Assembly: GCA_030592565.1 (NCBI GenBank)
Contig: JAUVIX010000062.1
Location: 1 to 13,226 of the forward strand
Source: Chlorobiota bacterium
GTDB taxonomy: Bacteria; Bacteroidota; Bacteroidia; Bacteroidales; JAADJA01
Direction: 5' to 3'
DNA length: 13,226 nt
The stretch's first letter is position 1, and each line of letters begins with the position of its first letter. The notes beneath the pieces are model-generated. The model was not told the DNA's origin. It did no database searches and worked only from the letters and a program-made list of their open reading frames with translations. The translations under genes were made by a program, and so were the position numbers. This document shows positions 5,834-12,994 of the stretch, piece after piece.

Positions 5834-7189
5834 TTATTCAATTTTATGTGCAGGTATTTCCTTGTCTCCCTGATGAAGAATTAACTTATCGATTTTTTGA
5901 TTAGAATTTTTTGAAAATGAAATTTTAGCCTTAACCTCTTTTAAAATAAATTCTGATTCTGAAATAGGCAATAACTCAAGTTTTGATTGTCCTGTTGGTT
6001 CACAAAACAGTTTACCATCACTGAATGAAACACTAAAAATGAAACCTGGTTTAAGTTCGTATTTTCCAACGTAAGATTTCAAAATAGTATTTGATAGTGT
6101 AACTGTTTCAATAGCTCCAGGAATATCGTATTTCTCACCGAACATTAATGCAGCCAAATCGTAAGTAATGCTTCCAATAGGAGTTTGTTCAAAATTTGAT
6201 AAAATAATAATGCAGATGTCATTATTTACAAATCGACTTATACTTGATGTATAGCCATCAATTTCACCAGAATGGCCTATCATTTTATGATTGAATAAAT
6301 TTACAATTCCCCAACCATATCCATAATTATCTTTGAACACAGTAAACATTTCTTTTTTTGATTTGTTGCTTATTAATTCTTCCGAATATAAAGCCCTATC
6401 CCAAAGATATAAATCTTCAGTAGTTGAATACAAAGCTCCCGAAGCATGTGCATTGGACATATCACGAAATTTAGCTTTTTCAATATAATTGTTTTTAAAA
6501 CAATAGCCTTGTGCAAAGTTTTTGATTATTCTTTCAGGATTTTCAAATCCGGAATTGTTCATTTTTAATGGCTCAAAAATGTTTTGTTTGATATATTCGG
6601 CATAGGACACCTTAGTTACTTGTTCTATCACAAATCCTAATAAAATGTAGTTCGAATTACTATAGTTGAACTTCTCACCTGGATTAAATTCTAAAGGTCT
6701 GCTTTTAAAGGTAGAAATGGTTTCTATTACATTGTATTTAAAAACTTTTCTTTCTTTATTGAAGTCTTTAAACTCAGTATGATTTGGAATTCCTGATGTA
6801 TGTGTTAACAAGTGTTTTATTGTTATTTCATCTCCCCGGGGATAATCAGGAATGTATTTTTTAAGTTTATCATCAACATTTAATAAACCTTTTTTTTCTA
6901 GTTGCAAAATAGCAACTGCCGTAAATCCCTTTGTTAATGAACCAATTCTGAATTTGGTTTCAGGATTATTTTTAATTTCAAACCCGTAGTTTGCATAGCC
7001 GTATCCTTTGTTTACTATAATTTGATCATTTTTTGCAATTAGAATAGAACCACAAAACTGATTCATTTGTAAATGTGCATTGATGTATTCATCAACTTTC
7101 TTTTGAATATCATTTTGTTGAGCCAAAGCAACATTAAACTCACAGATGCATAAGATTGCTATTAAACATAATAAAGGTATTTTTTTCAT
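5834..7189 (-). CDS. Exported serine hydrolase, beta-lactamase class C / S12 family
   Basis: A 451-residue secreted or periplasmic protein. The signal peptide (residues 1 to about 23, ending NVALAQ) precedes a penicillin-binding-protein-like transpeptidase fold with all three active-site motifs. These are Ser84-Leu-Thr-Lys87 (IGSLTKGF, nucleophile and base), Tyr176-Ser-Asn178 (FNYSNSNYILLG) and His306-Ser-Gly308 (MIGHSGEIDGY, the KTG-box equivalent in this esterase-like branch). HLLTHTSGIPNH at 126-137 is also typical. Residues from about 365 on (SYVGKYELKPGF...) resemble the small C-terminal beta domain often appended to such proteins (DUF3471-like). Known members include D-aminopeptidases, esterases and peptidoglycan-active enzymes, so the substrate cannot be told and antibiotic resistance should not be assumed. 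Its ATG overlaps the stop of the small membrane protein gene by four bases (ATGA), so the two are coupled. Confidence 0.9.
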   Translation of the reverse strand: MKKIPLLCLIAILCICEFNVALAQQNDIQKKVDEYINAHLQMNQFCGSILIAKNDQIIVNKGYGYANYGFEIKNNPETKFRIGSLTKGFTAVAILQLEKKGLLNVDDKLKKYIPDYPRGDEITIKHLLTHTSGIPNHTEFKDFNKERKVFKYNVIETISTFKSRPLEFNPGEKFNYSNSNYILLGFVIEQVTKVSYAEYIKQNIFEPLKMNNSGFENPERIIKNFAQGYCFKNNYIEKAKFRDMSNAHASGALYSTTEDLYLWDRALYSEELISNKSKKEMFTVFKDNYGYGWGIVNLFNHKMIGHSGEIDGYTSSISRFVNNDICIIILSNFEQTPIGSITYDLAALMFGEKYDIPGAIETVTLSNTILKSYVGKYELKPGFIFSVSFSDGKLFCEPTGQSKLELLPISESEFILKEVKAKISFSKNSNQKIDKLILHQGDKEIPAHKIE

Positions 7190-7542
7190 GATTGTACATT
7201 TTTAGATTTTGCATTTGAGTTTTTTTCAATAAAAAAATATAGAATAAAGCCAGAAGCAATAAAAACCGATTCAATACCATAAGGTAAAGGGCTATCTGAA
7301 CTTAAATCCAATAAATGAAGTAAAACCAATCCAAATCCTCCTAAAAATATAATGATGCCCCATTTTAGGTTATGAATTGGGCTTGAAAAGTCTGGCAGAT
7401 TAAAGTTCCTAATATTGATTTCTGCTTTGCTCTTTTCAGCAAGTTTATTAAGAATTCGATACTCAAAAATTGTTTTAATGATACTGACAAATCCCCAGAA
7501 ACATATACCAAGGATTATTGAAGCTACTATTCCATCGTCCAT
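7186..7542 (-). CDS. Small membrane protein of unknown function (DUF6249-like)
   Basis: A 118-residue protein from the ATG at 7542. An upstream TTG at 7581 would add 13 residues, but the ATG gives a natural N-terminus that leads directly into the membrane segment. Three hydrophobic stretches are visible: about 5-24 (IVASIILGICFWGFVSII), 57-78 (LKWGIIIFLGGFGLVLLHLL) and 89-105 (IESVFIASGFILYFFIE). A charged loop, EYRILNKLAEKSKAEINIR, follows the first and a Lys/Asn-rich tail ends the chain. The layout resembles small Bacteroidota inner-membrane proteins of the DUF6249 type, a resemblance from memory. It is first in a two-gene unit with the serine hydrolase, overlapping by four bases, and is divergent from the LytS/LytTR pair. 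A membrane accessory or sensing role is possible; no function is known. Confidence 0.72.
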   Translation of the reverse strand: MDDGIVASIILGICFWGFVSIIKTIFEYRILNKLAEKSKAEINIRNFNLPDFSSPIHNLKWGIIIFLGGFGLVLLHLLDLSSDSPLPYGIESVFIASGFILYFFIEKNSNAKSKNVQS

Positions 7543-7640
7543 AATTTTTAAATTTAAATGATTAATAAAAACTTGGTGCAAATCAACAAGTCTTTATTTT
7601 GGCAAACAATTTTATTATTCCAACCACAAAGGGATTTATT

Positions 7641-7648
7641 CAAACATA
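7641..7648 (-). promoter_or_regulatory. Candidate -7 box (TATGTTTG) for the membrane protein-serine hydrolase unit
   Basis: The minus strand reads TATGTTTG, matching TAnnTTTG, in the divergent region 7543-7777 about 100 bases before the start at 7542. There is no clear -33 partner. The rest of this 235-base spacer is AT-rich with no gene. On the plus strand only a partial box (TACTTTTA near 7750) precedes the kinase start at 7778. Confidence 0.35.
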
Positions 7649-7777
7649 CCTACAGGAAGTGCAATATTCTTTTGAATAAAAAAGTAGAGCATACACATAG
7701 AATTCATTTCGTTTTGAATAAAAAACTCATTTCAAATGTGATATTTCAGTACTTTTACTTCGTTTACATCATTAAGT

Positions 7778-8833
7778 ATGCATAAAATAAAAAGGAAATA
7801 CATCGAAATAATCATTCACGCATTTTGTTGGATTGTCTTAACTTTTCTGTTTATCCATTATAATGCGCTTTCTTTTCACTATTTAAATGGAGACTCAATG
7901 GATGTTCCACTTTTGTTTGGAACTTTCATTAATATCCTGCTTTTTTATGCGAATTTGTTCTTGCTGTTTCCACAATATTCCTTAAAAAGATTCAACGTAT
8001 TACAATTCGCAATATGGCTTTTTATCTTAACTATTGTTTTTAGTGTGATTGAGAACACTTTCGATTATTATTATGCCGTAAATTATTTCTACAATGAAAA
8101 AATAGTATTCCAATTCGAAGAAATAATAACAACCAGCTTTATCAATTTATTTTTTGTAATACTTTCCGTCCTATATGCAATAATTAGGGCATGGGTGAGA
8201 AATGAAATTGTTGCAAGAAAACTTATAGAGGAAAACTTGAAGCTGGAATTAAACTATCTAAAATCGCAAATCAGTCCACACTTTTTATTTAACTCCTTAA
8301 ATTATTTATATTCCATAGCGATAAAGAACGATGATAATGAAACTGCCGCAGGTTTGTCAAAATTATCAACTTTAATGAGGTTTATGCTGGACAAGTCGAA
8401 TAAAACCACAGTTAAACTTTCCGAAGAAATTGAATACCTGGAAAGTTATATTGAGCTTCAAAAGTTGAGATTTCTGGATGAGGATGATTTAACTGTTTCT
8501 TTTAAGACAAAGGGGGATACTGAGGATTTCATATTACCCCCATTTTTATTAATTAATTTTGTTGAAAACGCATTTAATCATGGCGTTGATTATAAATTGT
8601 CTTCTGTGGTTAATATAAATTTGAATGTCTATGAAAATACATTGAAATTTACAATTGAGAATTCAAATCATGCATTGAAAAAAACAAAAGAACACACTGG
8701 GATTGGATTGAAAAATGTAAAAAAGAGACTTGAATTATTATATAGTGGTAATTATAAATTAGAGACAAAATACAATTCACAAAAATATGTTGTTAAATTA
8801 GAAATAAAAAACTTAAACGAGAGGTATAAATAA
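7778..8833 (+). CDS. LytS/YehU-type sensor histidine kinase
   Basis: A 351-residue inner-membrane kinase of the PF06580 class. Four hydrophobic segments fill the N-terminal part (about 10-28, 45-65, 74-92, 119-138). A short coiled segment, VARKLIEENLKLELNYLKSQ, leads into the phospho-acceptor motif SPHFLFNSLNYLYS with His168. The HATPase domain shows the N-box LINFVENAFNHG (Asn264) and the G-box TGIGLKNVKKRLELLY at 307-322. No PAS, GAF or periplasmic sensor domain is present, so the signal is probably sensed in or near the membrane. The gene's TAA is immediately followed by the ATG of the LytTR regulator, the expected partner that it would phosphorylate. It is divergent from the small membrane protein and serine hydrolase genes, which are candidate targets by position. 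The signal is unknown. Confidence 0.94.
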   Translation: MHKIKRKYIEIIIHAFCWIVLTFLFIHYNALSFHYLNGDSMDVPLLFGTFINILLFYANLFLLFPQYSLKRFNVLQFAIWLFILTIVFSVIENTFDYYYAVNYFYNEKIVFQFEEIITTSFINLFFVILSVLYAIIRAWVRNEIVARKLIEENLKLELNYLKSQISPHFLFNSLNYLYSIAIKNDDNETAAGLSKLSTLMRFMLDKSNKTTVKLSEEIEYLESYIELQKLRFLDEDDLTVSFKTKGDTEDFILPPFLLINFVENAFNHGVDYKLSSVVNINLNVYENTLKFTIENSNHALKKTKEHTGIGLKNVKKRLELLYSGNYKLETKYNSQKYVVKLEIKNLNERYK

Positions 8834-9544
8834 ATGAGATGTATTGCTATAGATGATGAACCGAGGGCGCTTGAGATTATAGACAGCTATATTAACAAAA
8901 TTGACTTTCTAGATTTAGTCGGTAAATTCCGAAGTCCTTTGGATGCAATGGATTTTTTATTGCAGAATAAGATAGACCTTATTTTTCTTGATATTAATAT
9001 GCCTGATATTACAGGGACAGAATTCGTAAAAGTAATGAATCAGAAACCAATGGTCATTTTTACGACAGCATATTCTGAATACGCGATTGAAAGTTATGAA
9101 TTAGACGCTATTGATTATTTATTAAAACCTTTCGAATTCGTTAGATTTTTAAAATCGGTAATTAAGGCAAAGGAAATATATGGGCTAAAGTATGGAGTTA
9201 AGAATAAATCGACAATTAATTTAGCCCATTTTGATAAAAACATCCAAATTAAAAGTGGTGTAGAAACCTATCAGGTTAAAATAGATGACATTAGATATAT
9301 TGAAGGATTGGGTAATTATATTAATGTATATCTGTCTGATAAAAAATTTGTAACATATATCAGTTTAAAGGATTTTCTGGAAAAACTACCTAAAAAACAA
9401 TTTATTAGAATTCATAAATCTTATATCGTATCCATTACTCACATAAAATCATTTGAAAACCATCAAGTAAAGTTGGATGATAAAACTATTCCGATTGGAA
9501 AAAACTATAAAGAGAAATTTATCGATTTAATAAAAAAAGGATAA
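8834..9544 (+). CDS. LytTR-family response regulator
   Basis: A 236-residue cytosolic transcription factor. The receiver domain (1 to about 118) has the acidic pair Asp7/Asp8 (IAIDDEP), the phospho-acceptor Asp53 (IFLDINMPDITG), Thr77 (VIFTTAY) and Lys98 (DYLLKPFEF). The LytTR DNA-binding domain (about 138-232) shows IRYIEGLGNYINVYL and IRIHKSYIVSITHIKSFENH, ending IPIGKNYKEKF. All phosphorylation residues are present. The start ATG directly follows the kinase stop (TAAATG), so kinase and regulator are made together. LytTR proteins bind paired short direct repeats; the divergent spacer 7543-7777 is the natural place to look for them, but I did not identify a convincing pair by eye. Confidence 0.95.
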   Translation: MRCIAIDDEPRALEIIDSYINKIDFLDLVGKFRSPLDAMDFLLQNKIDLIFLDINMPDITGTEFVKVMNQKPMVIFTTAYSEYAIESYELDAIDYLLKPFEFVRFLKSVIKAKEIYGLKYGVKNKSTINLAHFDKNIQIKSGVETYQVKIDDIRYIEGLGNYINVYLSDKKFVTYISLKDFLEKLPKKQFIRIHKSYIVSITHIKSFENHQVKLDDKTIPIGKNYKEKFIDLIKKG

Positions 9545-9749
9545 GATGAACTCAATCCACACCATCCCTTCGTTGTCAGGCACATTTAGCATTCACACAA
9601 GGCTTACCCTTAATCCCAAAATGCAAAAAGAGCCTTTCAACCCGTCCCGCTCCTTCGTCAAGACCGAGAAACATTGCAGTAAGATAGAGACATACAGATT
9701 GTCGGAAGAAAACAGCCAGCAAACAATTAAGTCTCAATAATTCAAGCAC

Positions 9750-9768
9750 TCCCGTACACTTGTCGGGA
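9750..9768. repeat. Small inverted repeat (TCCCG/CGGGA)
   Basis: TCCCG at 9750-9754 pairs with CGGGA at 9764-9768 across a nine-base loop that contains CTTG. It lies 12 bases before a second, stronger hairpin. Paired hairpins next to a transposase remnant could belong to an element end. It has no T-run and so is not a terminator. Confidence 0.5.
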
Positions 9769-9780
9769 TGAGTTATTTGG

Positions 9781-9798
9781 ATACCGACGCTTCGGTAT
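9781..9798. repeat. Perfect 7-bp hairpin (ATACCGA-CGCT-TCGGTAT)
   Basis: A perfect seven-base stem with a four-base loop, about 40 bases beyond the 3' end of the transposase-like fragment on the minus strand. Elements of the IS91/rolling-circle class have a hairpin near their 3' (ori) end, so this could mark that end; the element boundary itself was not recognised. There is no T-run. Confidence 0.6.
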
Positions 9799-9837
9799 TG
9801 CACTCAGCTTCCGGAATTGGCCTAACTCAGGATATCT

Positions 9838-10092
9838 CTATGGAGATTTAATAATTTGGGTTGTGTATTGTAAAAAAAAGAGTGCTGTTTTATTTCCCAA
9901 AAGCAAATAGTAGCGACATATTTTTTGCCTCTGCACCGGCTTAAGTCCAAAAAATTCTTTTGCCCTATTCAGGTCAACCGATTTGCTGCGGCTGCTTAGA
10001 ATACCATAATGCCGCATCTTCATAAAACACATTGTACCTTTGGGATTAGTGGGTAATAGCTCTATTATATTCATCCCTTTGGTTGACGCCAA
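9838..10092 (-). pseudogene. Probable IS91-family transposase C-terminal fragment
   Basis: An 84-codon minus-strand frame contains NPKGTMCFMKMRHYGILSSR followed by SKSVDLNRAKEFFGLKPVQR. This resembles the segment LPKG-F-K-IRHYG-LSSR near the C-terminal end of IS91-type transposases (Y2_Tnp domain) in Bacteroidota, as I remember them. The HUH/tyrosine catalytic part that should precede it is missing: upstream of the frame lie only about 55 bases before the E1-like gene ends. It is therefore a decayed remnant, and the nominal TTG start at 10092 is meaningless. The part before PKG and the tail after VQRQK look unlike the family, so the homologous part may span only about 9950-10060. No intact element ends were identified. 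Alternative: a chance frame. Confidence 0.5.
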
Positions 10093-10147
10093 TGCGAAAT
10101 TTCGGGACCACGGAACCCAGGCCCTGAGAAATTTTTAAGATAAAAGA

Positions 10148-10963
10148 TTATCTAACAGGTACAATTGGAATTAAAATAAATTCATTTTCCAGTAAATCTG
10201 TAATAAGAAGCTCATCTTCTAAGCTTTTGCCAATGCCCAGAGTAATTTTTACAACCTCGGCACTTTGTACTGAGGCTGCAAATGTTACTGAAAATGATGG
10301 ATTCCCCACACTGATTTCTGCACCAGACCCTCCATCAGGGTAGAGATACTCAAGTGTATTGTTGGTGGTAAACTGCCCGCTCATCCCTGCTATTGCACCA
10401 TGAACAAAACTGACTTCATTCTCCTTACATTTCTGTGCCAGATCAAGTTTTGTCCGGGGACTATCCAGTGCATCAACAACAACGTCAACACCGGCTAGCA
10501 GGGGGAAGTCCTGTTCAGGGAGAAATCTCTTCACAAAAGCTGCTATCTCAATAGAGGGATTGATTTTTTCCAAAGCCTCTTTAACTACCATAACCTTCTC
10601 TTTGCCAATATTCTCGTAATTAGAAAAGTTTTGTCTGTTAAGATTGTGCTCTTCGAAAATATCGAAATCGAAAAGAGATAGTTTTCCCACTCCTATTCTT
10701 GTTAGCATCTCTGCGATATGTCCGCCAAGACCACCGCAGCCGATGATAGCCACATGAGTATGAAATAGTTTTTTTTGCGATGCTGCACTAATCGTGGATT
10801 GATTTCTTTTGTACCGTAGTGGCACTATGCCCATATCTAAAGCATTCCTCTCAACATCCCTGAAGGTGGAGGCAAAAGCCTTTACTGCTGCTCTGTGGGC
10901 AGCTAAAGACAGAAAACCATCTATGCTGTTTTTTTTAAGAAGCTTCTCCTTTTCTTTATCCAT
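10148..10963 (-). CDS. ThiF/MoeB/HesA-family E1-like adenylyltransferase
   Basis: A 271-residue cytosolic enzyme expected to adenylate the C-terminal glycine of a ubiquitin-fold sulfur carrier with ATP, as MoeB does for MoaD. After an unusual ~45-residue Lys/Ala-rich N-terminal part comes PLRYKRNQSTIS, equivalent to the RYSRQ entry of MoeB. Then follow the nucleotide loop IIGCGGLGG (73-81), acidic DFDIFEEHNLNRQNF (Arg110), GKEKV (120-124) and VVDALDSPRTK (162-172). The two CxxC pairs that bind structural zinc in MoeB and ThiF are absent: YLYPDGGSGAEI stands where the first should be, and the chain ends FILIPIVPVR without the second. It lies 45 bases after the MoaD/ThiS-like gene and follows aor, so a dedicated role in tungsten-pterin cofactor sulfuration is the best inference. 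A Shine-Dalgarno AAAGGA precedes the ATG by six bases. Confidence 0.88.
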   Translation of the reverse strand: MDKEKEKLLKKNSIDGFLSLAAHRAAVKAFASTFRDVERNALDMGIVPLRYKRNQSTISAASQKKLFHTHVAIIGCGGLGGHIAEMLTRIGVGKLSLFDFDIFEEHNLNRQNFSNYENIGKEKVMVVKEALEKINPSIEIAAFVKRFLPEQDFPLLAGVDVVVDALDSPRTKLDLAQKCKENEVSFVHGAIAGMSGQFTTNNTLEYLYPDGGSGAEISVGNPSFSVTFAASVQSAEVVKITLGIGKSLEDELLITDLLENEFILIPIVPVR

Positions 10964-10979
10964 TATGTTTCCTTTGAGT

Positions 10980-10996
10980 AATCTGTCACACAGATT
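10980..10996. repeat. Perfect 7-bp hairpin between the MoaD-like and E1-like genes
   Basis: AATCTGT, a three-base loop CAC, then ACAGATT. It fills about a third of the 45-base intercistronic gap. In the operon mRNA it could act as a processing or stability element or tune expression of the last gene. It lacks a following T-run on the minus strand, so termination is unlikely. Confidence 0.55.
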
Positions 10997-11008
10997 TGAC
11001 CTCCACTT

Positions 11009-11251
11009 TTAGCCTCCTCCAACCTTCGGAAATATAGCAAGGATATCACCCTCTTTCAGAATATAGTCTTCATTAATGTGTCTGCCGTTGGCCATTAAGA
11101 TACCAAGGGGAAACTGTTTGATATCAATGCCGGTATCAGCAATGACATCTCTGGCAGTTGTGCCTTTGGCATAACTTCTTTTCTCAGCCTTAAAGTTATT
11201 TACCCGAAAATGGGCAAATAGTTTTATTGTGATATTTATCATATCATCCAT
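11009..11251 (-). CDS. MoaD/ThiS-family ubiquitin-like sulfur carrier
   Basis: An 80-residue cytosolic beta-grasp protein. MINITIKLFAHFRV forms the first strands, KGTTARDVIADTGID the helix region, and FPLGILMANGRHINEDYILK plus GDILAIFPKVGGG the C-terminal half. The Gly-Gly end (here three glycines) is the site where an E1-like enzyme forms the acyl-adenylate and then a thiocarboxylate that donates sulfur to the pterin dithiolene. I chose the ATG at 11251 because its A is the last base of the aor stop (TAATG), a common coupling arrangement. A TTG at 11263 or an ATG at 11242 is also possible. Its neighbours, aor upstream and the E1-like gene downstream, supply the expected client and partner. 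MoaD versus ThiS cannot be settled from length alone, but the context favours the pterin role. Confidence 0.88.
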   Translation of the reverse strand: MDDMINITIKLFAHFRVNNFKAEKRSYAKGTTARDVIADTGIDIKQFPLGILMANGRHINEDYILKEGDILAIFPKVGGG

Positions 11252-12987
11252 TAAAAATTCCAAACTGAATCTATCTCTTCATTGGTGAAGTCCCAGACTA
11301 CATTATGAGGTGGCAAAGGCTCGTACTTCATAAATTCAGGCATTCTGTCGTGGGCGCTTGTCAAACCTGCTTTCCGGTTGAATTCACGCTCCATTTTGAG
11401 TATCTTTTTCCCCATTTCGGTAACATCATCACCAGTGAGGCTGGTGCCAAATCTTGCGTTAATCATATCAATCATTGCTGGCAAACTACCCGGATCATCC
11501 AGTATAGCAAAAGCAACAAATATACACATACCGGTACTATCAATAAAGGCAGAAGCAATTTGAAGATTACGTGACAGTTCTATCTGTCCGTCTTTTTTAA
11601 GTGGGTCAATATATCCGCCAACCTGGAGGATATTGGTTGCAACAGCATATCCTGCAGTATGATCAGCACCCATCGGTGTTGTAGCATAGGTTATACCCTG
11701 TCCTTTGACTGCACGTGGTTCATAGGCAGGAATACCCTGATTTTTAACTACCGGAACGCGTACAAGCCCGTATAGTTTCCCCAGGGTTCCGGCACCTCCG
11801 CCTATAATCCTTCCAATTGCTGTCCCGTTAGCAATATCTTCCGAAACAATTTTATAAGCCTTCTCACCATCACCATATTTGAGAATACCAGCATCTACGG
11901 CAACACCAAGTGTTATCCCTACTTCTATTGCATCAATACCCAGATCATCCATAACGGAATCCAATTTCGCAATCATATCCAGATCTTTAATGCCGGCATG
12001 AGCACCCAATGCCCAAATAGTCTCATACTCAAATCCTGATGTGAGATAATTACCCTCCTTGTCATTATAAACCTGGGAGCACTGTATAACACAGCCTGCT
12101 TGACATCCATGTGTTGTCTTGCCATTTCTGGATTTAATAATATCTGCCATAGTTTCACCGGAAATATCCTCTGCATTTTCAGAGTTGCCTGAACGGAAGT
12201 TTCTTGATGGCAGCCCCCCGGATTCATTCAGAATATTAATTAGAACATTAGTCCCAAATGCCGGTAATGCCTGACCGCTTACAGGATTATCCAGCAATGA
12301 TTTTGCGAAGATTCTGTTAGCTGCTTTGAATTTTTCCGGATTGGCTATTGTTGTCTCTTTATAGCTTTCGGCATCCACGGTAATACATTTGATCTTCTTG
12401 GAACCCATCACTCCACCCAAGCCGCCGCGGCCATGACTTCTGAATTTGCCTTCAGGGTCTTTAACTGAAACATTGGCAACCGGCATTTTCATTTCACCAG
12501 GCCTGCCTATTGTCATCACAGCAACTTTTTTACTGTACTTTGCCAACATAGCATCAAGTACTTCAAAGTTATTTTTACCTACAAGTTCAGGAACCTGCAC
12601 TATCTCCACTTTTTCTCTGGTCACATGCAGATGATAAAAGGTAGAATCATCTTTTGGAATCCCTTCTATGATCAGGGCTTTTACACCAAGTTTTGCAAAA
12701 ATCTGGGCACTTGTGCCGCCCACATTGCTCTCTTTAATACCTCCTGTCAAGGGACTTTTTGCTCCTAATGAGTTTCTTCCTGAATTTGCAGCGGGTGTGC
12801 CGGAGAGAAGTCCGGGTGCAAATACCATCTTGTTATTAGGTCCTAAAGGGTGACACTCAGGATCTACTTCTGCAGAAACGATTGTAGAGGTAAGGCCTCT
12901 GCCGCCAAGCCCCATCCACTCTTCGGGAACATCCTCAATTTTGTAACTGAGGTCATTCATGTTTACACGATAAATTTTGTCTGCCAT
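11251..12987 (-). CDS. aor: Tungsten-type aldehyde:ferredoxin oxidoreductase
   Basis: A 578-residue cytosolic oxidoreductase of the AOR family, close to the usual ~600. Such enzymes oxidise aldehydes to carboxylic acids, or act in reverse, with ferredoxin as electron partner. The N-terminal domain has MGLGGRGLTS (25-34), NSGRNSLGAKSPLTGGIKES (68-87) and GRGGLGGVMGSKKIKCI (186-202), which contact the bis-pyranopterin cofactor. Cluster ligands appear as Cys295, Cys299, Cys303 (HGCQAGCVIQCSQ) and Cys488 (DSTGMCIF). FEYETIWALGAH (319-330) and MGADHTAG (439-446) carry conserved active-site Glu and His residues. The ATG has a strong Shine-Dalgarno, AAAGGAGG, seven bases upstream, unlike other genes here. 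It is first in an operon with the MoaD-like and E1-like genes. The true substrate cannot be read from sequence, since the family also holds divergent members. Confidence 0.95.
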   Translation of the reverse strand: MADKIYRVNMNDLSYKIEDVPEEWMGLGGRGLTSTIVSAEVDPECHPLGPNNKMVFAPGLLSGTPAANSGRNSLGAKSPLTGGIKESNVGGTSAQIFAKLGVKALIIEGIPKDDSTFYHLHVTREKVEIVQVPELVGKNNFEVLDAMLAKYSKKVAVMTIGRPGEMKMPVANVSVKDPEGKFRSHGRGGLGGVMGSKKIKCITVDAESYKETTIANPEKFKAANRIFAKSLLDNPVSGQALPAFGTNVLINILNESGGLPSRNFRSGNSENAEDISGETMADIIKSRNGKTTHGCQAGCVIQCSQVYNDKEGNYLTSGFEYETIWALGAHAGIKDLDMIAKLDSVMDDLGIDAIEVGITLGVAVDAGILKYGDGEKAYKIVSEDIANGTAIGRIIGGGAGTLGKLYGLVRVPVVKNQGIPAYEPRAVKGQGITYATTPMGADHTAGYAVATNILQVGGYIDPLKKDGQIELSRNLQIASAFIDSTGMCIFVAFAILDDPGSLPAMIDMINARFGTSLTGDDVTEMGKKILKMEREFNRKAGLTSAHDRMPEFMKYEPLPPHNVVWDFTNEEIDSVWNF

Positions 12988-12994
12988 TTTTATT

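Larger units (their letters stand above)
9545..9837. other. Non-coding stretch, probably mobile-element flank
   Basis: There is no credible gene here. A 64-codon plus frame and a 75-codon minus frame overlap each other and show no family features. The stretch is more GC-rich than the two-component genes on its left and contains two hairpins at its right end (9750-9768 and 9781-9798), next to a probable transposase fragment. It is best read as the 3' flank or end region of a decayed IS91-type element. Confidence 0.5.

Noticed and set aside
5674..5904. A 76-codon plus-strand frame.
   Set aside because: Its end lies inside the serine hydrolase gene on the other strand, it has no family resemblance, and its base composition looks non-coding.
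5834..7189. Annotating the serine hydrolase as an antibiotic-resistance beta-lactamase.
   Set aside because: The S12 family is broad, and the HSG form of the third motif plus the extra C-terminal beta domain fit esterase or peptidase-like members at least as well.
10138..10153. AGATAA-AAGA-TTATCT palindrome at the end of the E1-like gene as an operon terminator.
   Set aside because: It is a weak AT-rich stem that overlaps the stop codon, and no T-run follows on the minus strand (TAAAAATTTC).
11305..11574. Plus-strand frames inside aor.
   Set aside because: They are antisense to a clear, conserved protein and have no features of their own.
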